Shown here piece after piece: positions 49,345 to 59,386 of a DNA stretch of 64,000 nucleotides. The first letter of the stretch is position 1. Each line of letters starts with the position of its first letter. The notes beneath the pieces are model-generated. The model made no database searches. It saw nothing but the letters and a program-made list of their open reading frames with translations, and was not told the DNA's origin. Source of the stretch: Dipteronia dyeriana (Eukaryota > Streptophyta > Magnoliopsida > Sapindales > Sapindaceae); the NCBI GenBank assembly GCA_032871835.1, contig CM065295.1, positions 63,919,687 to 63,983,686 on the forward strand. The letters are read 5' to 3'. A program made the translations under genes and the position numbers.

Positions 49345-49450
49345 CTAGAATGTAACAATGTTTTGAACTAGCATGTAACTTAGTTTTGTACTAGCATGTA
49401 ACATTGTTTCGTACTAGCATGTAACTTGAACTTTCTGTCATGTAACGTAC
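49345..49450 (+). repeat. CATGTAAC minisatellite, intron 8
   Basis: Four to five units between the exon ending at 49300 and the catalytic exon at 49493. Confidence 0.88.
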
Positions 49451-49914
49451 TGTTGAAGTTACTAATCGTAATTTGTTACTTCTTTTATTCAGTTGTTGGT
49501 GCCATGTGTTGTTGGTGATCCAACAGGACATTGGATATTGTGTGATGTTGATTTGGAAAAATGCAATGTCTGTATTTATGATCCATTGTACAAGACAACC
49601 AATATTCAGAAACGTGTGAAGCAGATCACCCCACTCTTGTGTTTAATTCTAGCAATTTTGCAAGCATCCGGATTTTTTGATAAAAGAGGCATAACACCTG
49701 ATGGGATGATGTTTGTTGTTGAACAATAAATTCCGAAGAAGCAACTAGCACAACTAGACAGCGATAGTTGTGGTGTCTTAACATGCCGATACGTAAACAT
49801 GTTGATGTGTCATAAATATTTTTGGGGATGGGGAACCAAAAACATCCCCGTCTTTAGAGAGGAAATGGCACTAGAAATTTATGCTAACAGTGTACCGGCA
49901 GATTCATAGGTTTC

Positions 49915-50880
49915 TTGACTTGACGATGTACACTACTGGAACTGTACGATTGAATTTGTACTGGAGTCCCATTTTGAAATGAATTTGTTAATGTAACTTC
50001 ATGTTTTTGCACTAGCATGTAACTTCATTTTGAACTAGCATGTAACATCATTTTGAACTGGCATGTAACTTCTAACATGTAACATTACTGGAGTATTCTG
50101 AAATGAAATTATTTATGGCCAATGATGTAACTTGGTTTTGCACTAGCATGTAACTTCATTTTGAACTGGCATGCAACATCTAACATGTAACATTACTGGA
50201 GTATTCTGAAATGAAATTATTTATGAATTATCATGTAACTTCATTTTCAACTAGCATGTAACTTCATTTTGAACTGGCATGTAACTTCTAACATGTAACA
50301 TTGCTGGAGTCTTCTGAAATGAAATTATCTATGAACTATCATGTAACTTCATTTTCAACTAGCATGTAATTTCATTTTGAACTGGCATGTAACTTCTAAT
50401 ATGCAACATTACTGGAGTATTCTAAAATGAAATTATCTATGAACTATCATGTAACTTCATTTTCAACTAGCATGTACCTTCATTTTGAACTGGCATGTAA
50501 CTTCATTTTCAACTAGTATGTAACTTCATTTTCAACTGGCATGTAACATCTAACATGTAACATTACTGGAGAATTCTGAAATGAAATTATCTATGAACTA
50601 TCATGTAACTTCATTTTCAACTAGCATGTAACTTCATTTTGAACTGACATGTAACTTCTAACATGTAACATTACTGGAGTATTCTGAAATGAAATTATTT
50701 ATGAACTATCATGTAACTTCATTTTCAACTAGCATGTAACTTCATTTTCAACTAGCATGTAACTTCATTTTCAACTGACATGTAACTTCTAACATGTAAC
50801 ATTACGGGAGTATTCTGAAATGAAATTATTTATGAACTATCATGTAACTTCTTACATGTAACATTACTGGAGTCATTGTA
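49915..50880 (+). repeat. CATGTAAC minisatellite between the two convergent genes
   Basis: The largest block. Basic units of about 22-25 bp are grouped in a higher-order unit of about 125-150 bp (ACATTACTGGAGTATTCTGA, AAATTATTTATGAACTAT and several CATGTAACTTCATTTT), repeated about seven times. It starts right after the protease stop codon and ends where the transposase ORF ends. Confidence 0.93.
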
Positions 50881-53622
50881 ATTCAACTATCAAATTCAAT
50901 AAGAGCTTCATAAAGTCTACATCACTGATACAGTAAAATCTAGGATGTACCAACTTCTTATTGTGCCAATGGACATTTTTGTGAATTGTGACCTTCATCT
51001 CCACACTTCCTGCATCTGTAAGGTCTACGTGGTGCTTCGATGTTGCGGATGTTATAGATGATGTGGATGGGCATGGTGGAGGAGCCTGACAATGCTGTGC
51101 ATTCCTGTAATTCTGTCGGTTGTGACCTGATTTTTTACAAATCGTACAATTTCTGGTCTTTCCATTACCATTTTCTTCGACAGATTTAAATATCTTCTTT
51201 CTTGGTCTTCCAACTTGCGCCAAAAAGGAGGCAGAAGAACAACCTTTGATCTCACATTTTCAAGAAAATTCCAATTACTAGGATGCCCAACATTGAAAAT
51301 GGTCTCTGCATATGCTTCAACCCAACTTGTGGTTTTGTAGCAATTCCCACAATAATCGGGTAAAGGTTTCTTTGCATACCAAAGGAAACAATTATGAGTA
51401 ATTAATTGAATCAAATAGGTAAGAAGACAAATTACAATGGAATAAGAGGATATTAACCTTATTACAGATAATGCATGTCGACATGGGAGTTTATCAACTT
51501 CAAATTTCGCACAGCTACAAGTCTTTTCATAAAGGTTTACCAAACCATCTTTATTTCCATTCTTAACATTGAAGTAAATAAAATCAATTGGACGAACCGT
51601 ATACTTTTCTGAATCAATGTTTCTTTCTTTTATTAATTCAGTGGCCCATGGAGTCAATTGTGTCCGAGTTTTTTCAGCCTTGGTCCGACGCTTATAAAAC
51701 CATTTCTGGAGCATATCTCTAATAAACTCAATCATGGTTGTTATTGGCATTTGACGAGCATGTACCAAACATGAATTCATCGACTCGGCAATGCTTGAGG
51801 TCATCAACCTATAACGCCTAACAGGAGAGTAAGCACGAGACCACCTTTCGGGACAAACATTCATTAATTCTTCGAATGCTACCCTATTAACCTTCATCAT
51901 CTCCAATATCATTTCCTTGAATTCAGATTTTCGGTATGCCTTCCATGCTTGTTTGAAAAGAAGGCTCACATCTTTCCTTTTGTAATCTTTTTTTATGTTT
52001 TGAGCCATGTGAAACACACAATATCCATGTGGTACGTTAGGGTACACTTTCTCCATTGCAACCTTGATACCGAGGTAGCGGTCGAATATGATCATACAAT
52101 CCTCAGGAATACCAATAGCATTTTTAAGCTCATTCAAAAACCATGTCCATGACATTTCATCTTCAACGTCGCCAAAGCCATATGCCAAAGGAAAAATCTG
52201 GTTGTTTGCATCCAAACATATAGCTACAAAAATAATACCAAAAAATTTACCTTTTAAATGAGTACCGTCAATGGCAATAACTGGTCGAATCACGGTACGA
52301 AATCCATGAAGTGATGCGGTATGAGCGATGAACATATATTCAAACTGACTTGCAACATTTGTTTTCAACGCCGTAATAGTCCCTAGATTTACTTCTTCCA
52401 AACGATGACAGTAAGCAGACAACAGCTTGAATGATTCTTCGGGATGACCAAAAACAGATGCCTCTGCATTATCCTTTGCTCTCCAAGCCTTTGAATACAA
52501 CAAATGTAGTCCATGTTCCACTTGCATTTCGACCATGATATCTTTGGGTTTTAGAGAGTGTCAGTGTACTTGCAACTTTGGTGCTAATAGTTCACCAACA
52601 GTCCATGAATTTGCTTGTCGAAGACGTGCGTGGAAACCATCGATATTGCACGTATGATCATTTACGAACATTCGAACCACCCAATATTCTCCTTTTTGTA
52701 TCTTAATTCCACGTAAATGGAAATCACACTCCCCATCCTTAGATTCAGCCTCATAACGTGTCTTGCTAGACCATCTAATCCGTACTTCAAATCCCTCATT
52801 CAATGCATACATATTCAAAGTTCCCTTCAGATCTTTCTTGCATTGAAATATTCTACCCTTGTATAATCGGCCATCATTTGAACAAGCTTCCTTCACGCTA
52901 ATGGGTTCAAAAGAATACCTTTCTGCTCCAGGAATAACCCAAGCTCGTGGGGAATCATGTTCAGAAGTTTGATCAACATCGTCACCCAAACCATCCTCTC
53001 GAAAGGAAACACCATTAAATGTAGCAAAACCCCGATGGACCAGCACATCCATGCCCTCCAACCTTCCAGAACCACAACCCACTTCATCATGCCAATATTC
53101 ATCATCGTGACTACCTCTGCCAACGTTGGGTATCGAGCTATCATCACTGTTATCGAAGTCCGGCCACTGATTGTTCTCTTCATCGTCAATGGATTCATCG
53201 TTACATACACTTGGGTCTACAATTGGAATAGACCCATATTTTGCCAGTTGCCGAAGAAACCTGCCATACACGGGTTGTGAAGTAGGTAGGTTACATAGGT
53301 TGTCATCTTGCATACAATCTGTTGTTTCCTTTGCAAAAACAGAGACAAAAACCTCAGGTAATAGCTTATCTACATTCATCATACATGACACGTCATTGTC
53401 ATTCTCAATTCTTGGACGAGCAGTACCACTAATTGTAAATGCCAAGGGCCATAATTGTAAGTTGTACCTAGCAACATCAACTTTGACAACATCTTCTACC
53501 AACTTCACCAAGCCATCATAACTTACACATCTAGGAACATTGACCCACGTTGTCATACCACCCTCATAACAATTACCCATCCAACTTCTACCATGATGGA
53601 TGGCCAATTTCGTTTCATCCAT
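50873..53622 (-). pseudogene. MURA (MuDR-type) transposase, nearly intact, unit 1
   Basis: The reading frame runs from 53622 (MDETKLAIHH) to about 51220 with one stop, a TGA at 52561-52563. An upstream in-frame Met (53664) lies in the leader intron, because acceptor TTGTAG sits 4 bases before 53622. Domains: MuDR DNA-binding region (FQCKKDLKGTLNMYAL, VRMFVNDHTC), MULE DDE core (AIDGTHLKG, IFDRYLG, SIAESMN), SWIM zinc finger (CSCAKFEVDKLPCRH) and, after a frameshift near 51220, a C-terminal CCHC knuckle missing its last Cys (CTICKKSGHNRQNY). About 27 extra residues just after the SWIM His (LISSYSIVICLLTYL) look like an unspliced intron. It would catalyse cut-and-paste transposition. Full length would be about 900 aa. 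Confidence 0.9.
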
Positions 53623-53659
53623 ATTCCTACAAGTCAAGTAATTGACATTAAAAGTATTT

Positions 53660-54110
53660 GACATGTAACTTTAAAATGAATTTACATGTAAAAAAATAGG
53701 ACTTGGATGGAATGTAACTTCACAAATCACTTGGCATGTAACTTCATAAATAACAGACCGTGTAACTTCATAAATAACCAAGCATGTGACTTAAAAAATA
53801 ACCTAGCATGTAACTTAAAAATTAACCTAGCAAGTAACTTCAAAAATAACCTAGTATATAACTTCATAAATAACCTACCATGTAACTTAATAATTAACTT
53901 AGCATGTAACTTCAAAAATAACTTAGCATGTAACTTCATAAATAACTTAGCATGTAACTTGGGTACAAAAAATAACCTAGCATGTAACTTTAAAAAATAC
54001 TGTCATGTAACATTAAATTGAATTGGCATGTAACATGTTGTTGAACTGGCATGTAACGTTAAATTGAAGTGGCATGTAACAATTAAATGGCCTATCATGT
54101 AACCTGAGAA
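53660..54110 (+). repeat. CATGTAAC minisatellite in the transposase leader intron
   Basis: About 18 units of CATGTAACTTCATAAATAAC or CATGTAACTTAAAAAATAAC type. It has the same plus-strand orientation as the other arrays although the gene here is on minus. The plus ORF at 53707-54021 is just repeat translation. Confidence 0.9.
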
Positions 54111-54680
54111 CAAAAATTGACAGTCCATGGGTTTCACTCAAAATCTAAACCATTCTATTTTTCTTCAAATTAAACTTGTTCATTCTTGTAAAAAATAAGT
54201 AGGAAAGGGATACATACCTTCAACTACTTTGACAAAGAGTTGAATGCTAGGTTTCAAATCTGGATCTACCTGAAAAGAGGAAGACCCATAAGTTTTAGAC
54301 CTGATTTGCAACCTCGGTTTTCAGAGAGATGAAGCTCGATTTTTCAGAGTGAGAGAACACGATTTGAGAGAGAAGAAGCAAAAGAGAACATGGTTTCAGA
54401 GAGAAAAAGCAAATCGGTTTTCAGAGAGATCACGGTTTGAGAGAGAAGAAGCAAAACAATTAGAGAACAAACAGAGAGAGCGAGAGAGAGAGAGAGCATG
54501 AGAAATTGAAAAACAAAGAACTGATAAGTGAAAACTTTGGGTGGGAAAATTTGGGACACATAAAACAAAAATGAGGGTATATTTGGAAGTTCATGGTTAA
54601 AGATGATAATTTTAAGCAAAAGTAAAGTTTTGACTAAAAACAATAACTCAATAAAAATTGTGATCATTTCCTGCAATTCG

Positions 54681-54683
<3 letters not shown>
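54111..54683 (-). promoter_or_regulatory. Leader exon and right TIR of unit 1
   Basis: On the minus strand, a CT-rich leader with repeated GAGAGAAGAAGCAAAA motifs (plus strand 54360-54480) ends at a likely donor, GAAGGTATGT (about 54218). The outer part (54555-54683) is the TIR. Confidence 0.5.
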
Positions 54684-54720
<37 letters not shown>

Positions 54721-54938
54721 TTAAGAATTTCAACTTAGAATGAGTGAAATGATTATAATTTATTCTCTATATAGTTAAAGGTGTTTTTTATTGGAGTTTA
54801 GATTTATTATATTTTAAATAATAAATATTATATAATTTTTATTTAAATGGGTTCGCGGATCACCCATGGATTTATTTTCTCAATTCAAACCCACACCCAA
54901 ACCCGTTGGGTTTTTACTATACGTGTTCGCGGGTTCGT
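54684..54938 (+). mobile_element. hAT-like element, right half
   Basis: After a TA run, the AT-rich interior and then AAACCCACACCCAAACCCG / GGGTTCGTGG motifs match in kind the left half at 44477. The expected terminal sequence is replaced by the GATCGAGC array of unit 2. Confidence 0.5.
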
Positions 54939-55745
54939 GGATCGAGCTGTTTTGAAACGGATCGAGCCATTTCAATAGGGTCGAGCTTTTTTTGAATTGG
55001 ATCGAGCCTTTTTGAAAGGGATCGAGCTTTTTTGAAAAGGAATCGAGCTTTTTTGAAAGGGATCGAGCTTTTTAAAAAAGAATTCTAGCTTTTTTCAATA
55101 GGTTCGAGCTTTTTTTGAATTGGATCGAGCGTTTTTGAAAGGGAATGAGCTTTTTTTAAAAGGGCGAGCTTTTCTGAAAGGGATCGAGCTTTTTTGAAAA
55201 GGATTCGAGCTTTTTTCAATAGGTTCGAGCTTTTTTTTTCATTGGATCGAGCTTTTTCATCATGACATCGAGGTTTTTTTAAATAAATATAGCTTTTCTT
55301 ACATAGGATCGAGCTTATTTGTTCATAGGATGGAGCTTTTTTCTAAATTTTCGTGAAATAATTAGGTTTTGGTGGGTCGAGCTTTTTATATATATAAGGG
55401 TTCGAGCGTTTTCTGAATAGGATCAAGCTTTATTGAAAGGGATCGAGCTTTTTTTACATCGGATAGAGCTTTTTTTTACATATGATCAAGTTGTTTTTAC
55501 ATATGATCGAGCTATTTTGTTATGGGATCGAACATTTTTTCATAGGATCTAGTTTTTTTTTAAAGGCTCGAGATTTTTTATCCTTGGATCGAGCTTTTGT
55601 GTTATGGGATCGAGCATTTTTGTCATAGAATAAAGTTTTTTTGAAAAGGGTCGAGCTTTTTTTGAAAAGGGTCGAGCTTTTTTCTCCTTGGATCGAGACT
55701 TTTTGTTTTAGGAACAAGCTGTTTTGACATTGGATCGAGACTTTT
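54939..55745 (+). repeat. GATCGAGC minisatellite upstream of the unit 2 protease gene
   Basis: About 30 units of GATCGAGCTTTTTTGAAAGG type, 20-27 bp, with variants TTCGAGC, GTCGAGC and AATCGAGC. They lie in the presumed leader intron, which ends at acceptor TTGCAG immediately before the ATG at 55803. Confidence 0.93.
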
Positions 55746-55802
55746 AATCTTGGTTACGAAATTTTTTCTGTTTAATGATGTTGTATTTCTGTTACATTGC
55801 AG

Positions 55803-58800
55803 ATGAGAATTAGGTTGAGGGATTCGCTTGAAACTGCAGAAGGAGACTGGTACGAGGGCAAATTGACTTGACATAACCATTTTGATGCCCTTGGCCATAT
55901 AGACGACGCGTTGAACCGTGTCCATGTAGAATTTACAGATGAAGATCAACGTCGGTTCATGGCGTCATGTTTCGGGCATTTCCTGACGATGCATCGGGAG
56001 ATGAAGTTTTCGGGTGGTATTATCCATCGGTTGCTTTTGAGGGAGCTGCATCATAACGGCCCAACAGATGAGATGCAGTTCATGTTAGGGAACCAGTCGG
56101 TGAGGTTTTCGAAAGTGGAATTTTGACTGATCATCGGACTACGGTTTGGAGTTGTACCAGACACGACCAAGTATGCAGCAGTGGAGAATGGCATACATGA
56201 GCGGTACTTTCCTGGAGCCGATGAGGTTTCGTTGGAGGAGATTAGGGGTGTTGTCAATGGCGTAGAGTTCATAAAGGTGTACGATGCTGTCAAGCTCTGC
56301 CTTTTATATATGCTGAACTGGATACTGATAAGGGTGGATAAGAGAGTCAAGATTCCAATTTGACAGTTTTGGCTGGTTAAGGATCTCGATGCGTTCGACG
56401 CGTTTCCGCGGGGTGCCCACTTGTACAGGCATTCTATTTACTCATTCAAGCATGCGCTTGATGGGCGACGAGACGGGTTCGAGCGACACCAGCAGGAAAA
56501 GGGCGCTGACGTACACAGAGTGGAGACCTACAACATATACGCTCTATCTCATGCTCTATTAGTAAGAACTTCGAACTACAAATTGTACTTTATTGTTGGT
56601 GTCCAAATATTATGGATACTTATCATACTTATCTTTGATGCAGATATTTGCTTTGGAGGTGATCCATGATTTGGCCAAAGAGGTCGGTGCCCGGAGGGTT
56701 ACTGATCTGACTCCCCGTATTTTGAAGTAGGAGTTGACCAAATAACCGAGAAGGACGAAGCTGGCAAAGATTTTCAAAGCCAGGGTATGTATTTGTTTTG
56801 TTAATGTTTTTATTAGTTAGTATTTGTACAATTACATTGTTCTAACTAATATTTTAGATGTTTATGAGGAAAGAACTGGTGCCGACACCAGCTGAGAGAT
56901 AGGCACCGTACTATGCCTGGCTAGACGAGAGGGGGGGAGCCTGTATGTAGAAGATTACATGGATGATATGCCACCTCCGGTCCCTGATCAGACTACCTTA
57001 GGCGGGATCAGTGGTACGGAGGGTGGGGGTTTAACAGACAGGACCATTGACAGTGTTGGATCTGAGCCCGTTGCTGAGGGTTTAAGGTCCAGTGACTGTG
57101 AGGGATATGAGACAGACCCTCAACGAGAAAGGCATAGGCAGAGGCGGGTTCGGTTTTCCACCCCTGGACATGGTACATCTGCAGAGGATTCCCGTGGGGG
57201 CGTTGGACGTGATGGAGAGGTAAGTTGAAAACAAAGTTGAGTGTTTTTTATTAACACGTGGTGATAGTTTTTTACTAACAATATAGACATGATTTCAATC
57301 TCCGTGGGCAAATATGTTGAACGATGTGTGTGAAGCCCTCCAGAAGAGTGATGAGGATCGACAACGTCAACACTTGGAGTTATTGGATATGATCCGAAAG
57401 AGTGATGAGGATCGTCAACAAGAACACCGATTGTTACTGGATATGATCCTAGGGCTTCAAGGGTCGACCATGCGTACACACCGGGATTCCTCATGATCTA
57501 GACTTTAGTCCCAAAGGGTCGACTGATAGGTATACGGGGGAGGGGGGGGGGGGGGACAGACATGTCAGCTCGATGTAGTCAGGACCCGTCTACCGGGGGG
57601 TAGGTCCGGAGTGGCAACTTCAGTCGCATACCAGCGATAGTAGGCTTGGTTCACGTACAGCAGTCGGGTCGGACCTCCCAACTGTCCTCTCTGGGTCCAC
57701 CCAGGCTCAGCAGTCCCCCCACCTCCTAGCACATCGATTCAGCCATAGTGCCCCTCCCCCACCTAGTATGTCTGTGGCGTTGGAGCGGTCCCTTTCGCCA
57801 CCCAGCACGACTGTGGCGTCGGAGCGGTCCCCTCCCCCAGCCATTACTTCAAAACGTTTAGTTAAGCACATATGGCAATTGATGAGCCCTTACATAGATC
57901 CATGCCGTCCAAAGAGGTTGAGGACACGACCCGAGTCCGTGGAACACATTTTTGACCCCCACGGACTAGTGGACGCTGACCAGCTTGCTGCATACAAAGC
58001 CTTCAAGAGGAACATCAACGGGGAACTGTGAGTCCAACTTTTTATAATAAAAATGGTTGTACATTTAATGTTTATTCAAATTTACGGAAAGCTAAGCTAA
58101 TTCAATCATTAAACAGACGTGATGTGGACGTTCTGGCACCAGTAGATACGGGATGGTTCGTGCGTATGCAGTCCAACTTTATGGACTTGGAGAACACGGT
58201 ACGTACTTACGTGATTTTCATATTAACGTTTGTATAAGTAATGTTGTATTGTTAACAATTACGGTGGTTTTATTATTTGTTAGCATATTGACGCATACCT
58301 CCATATTCTTTGCAAGCGTCAGCGAGGATTCCCCAATGTGTACAACCAGAGGATCAACGTGTTGGATACACAATTTTATGTAAGTAGTTATAAATTTTTG
58401 GAATCGAATCGTATTTTCTGGTTTTGTATTATTAATACGATATTGTCAATGCTTGTGCAGCCACTTATGTTATACATATGGAAGAGGATGATGCCTCATG
58501 ATTCGCACGGGGCTGTGACCACGACAAGGTGGAATGTGTTACAGTCTCGATGGTTGGAAGAGGACCTTCTGATAGTCCGTAGAGCAACCACGAGTGGAAA
58601 CCGCCCATGGCACGAGGTTGACCTGGTAAGTGTTAAATGATGGAGATGATTTAAAAAATAAACTGTTCATATATCCTGACCTAACACGGTATGCATACTA
58701 TTACAGGTGCTGATTCCGTGCAACGTTGGGGCCAACCTTGGCTGGTGGTGACCGTCGACCTTAGTCTCGGGAAGATTGACATTTTTGACCCCTGGAGACA

Positions 58801-59205
58801 GGAAGTCCCTTATCATATTAGGCACCAACAGGTCCGACCATTACGGTGGTTTTTACCCTCTATGTTGAGTGACGCGGGGTTCCACACTGCACGATGAGGT
58901 GGTCGTCGGGCGTTCCCTAGGGAAAATAAGCCCTTCTCGGTCAGGCTGGTGCCTACTTCTACAGTCCCCCAATAAAAAAAATCGTAAGACATTCTATTTC
59001 ATTCACGTGCTTAGATATTCTTTATGAAGGATTTCTAATGGTGTTTTATATGTCGAATTACAGAGGTAACTGTGGTCCCCATACTTTGAGACTTATCGAG
59101 TACTTACTGGCGGGTCGAAGGCCTTTTGATTGGTCAGAGGACGACATGAGGATCATTCGGGAGAAAATGGCTGTAGAGATTTTTTGTAACTCCAGGCCCG
59201 CCTAG
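55803..59205 (+). pseudogene. DUF1985 plus Ulp1-type cysteine protease gene, nine exons, unit 2
   Basis: Likely exons 55803-56561, 56644-56784, 56858-57219, 57287-58027, 58127-58198, 58284-58379, 58462-58625, 58707-58983 and 59064-59205. DUF1985 shows FGHFLTMHRE, HRLLLREL, QSVRFSKVEF, GLRFGV and LVKDLDAFDAFPRGAHLY. Exon 4 begins with a repeated heptad-like segment (KSDEDRQ twice, 57340-57420). The protease core has DIFDPW and, in the last exon, GNCGPHTL with Cys at 59071-59073. The catalytic His codon has lost one base (58737-58738), shifting the frame. Stops occur in exon 1 (about 55868, 56126, 56363), a TGA at 58895-58897 and a TAA at 58973; a G14 tract lies at 57542-57555. Clearly inactive. 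Confidence 0.8.
57330..57440 (+). repeat. Coding tandem repeat in unit 2 protease linker
   Basis: AAGAGTGATGAGGATCG and the following CAACA-rich stretch occur twice, giving KSDEDRQ-x-(E/Q)H-x-x-LLDMI repeats. The heptad spacing suggests a coiled coil. Confidence 0.7.
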
Positions 59206-59386
59206 TGATTGATTGTATATTACCATTTTTTATGTACAAAGACATGTAATTAATTCATGAATATTAATTCATTCATTATTCATTCATTAATATTAATTCA
59301 TTCATTAATAAGTAATTATTGCAATTCCAAATTATTACAATCTGATACAATTCCAAATGTTTACAATGTGATCAAAACTTTGTCAT

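Larger units (their letters stand above)
45857..49909 (+). pseudogene. DUF1985 plus Ulp1-type cysteine protease (C48) gene, nine exons, unit 1
   Basis: Likely exons 45857-46591, 47106-47232, 47318-47622, 47707-47893, 48179-48704, 48799-48880, 48965-49060, 49142-49300 and 49493-49909 with GT-AG borders. Exon 1 is DUF1985: FGHLLAIPKE, HNLMLRQI, EFHFLVG, KFTKREF, DLKFGV, then LVEDLESFDSFPWGSYVY. Middle exons encode an acidic, low-complexity linker (DADVDVDVDDDDD). The last exon is the Ulp1 catalytic core with His (GHWILCDVDL, 49529-49531), Asp (IYDPL, 49580-49582) and Cys (SDSCGV, 49769-49771). It likely cleaves SUMO-type or related conjugates in family members. Lesions: stops and a G15 tract (46267-46281) in exon 1, a G16 tract in exon 5, and a TAA at 49727-49729 between Asp and Cys. 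The catalytic triad itself survives. Confidence 0.82.
44916..54683. mobile_element. Ulp1-carrying Mutator-like element, unit 1
   Basis: A 9.77-kb unit with inverted ends: GGTGAATTCATAAG, then TTATTGAGTTATTGTTTTTAGCCA at the left; GCGAATTGCAGGAA, then TTATTGAGTTATTGTTTTTAGTCA inverted at the right (54600-54683). It holds two convergent genes: a DUF1985/Ulp1-type protease gene on plus (45857-49909) and MURA transposase on minus (50873-53622). CATGTAAC minisatellite fills introns and the gap between them. GA/CT-rich leaders lie just inside both ends. The layout matches ULP-carrying MULEs such as Kaonashi and CUMULE. Confidence 0.88.

Noticed and set aside
46636..50880. CRISPR-like array (regular short repeats)
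   Set aside because: Repeats are contiguous and diverged, spacers are not unique, and the context is a plant transposon.
51949..53521. Several plus-strand ORFs opposite the unit 1 transposase
   Set aside because: They are antisense shadows of a long, domain-bearing minus-strand frame.
53707..54021. 104-aa ORF with repeated ACNFINNL-like peptides
   Set aside because: It is the CATGTAAC minisatellite read in one frame, within an intron of a gene on the other strand.
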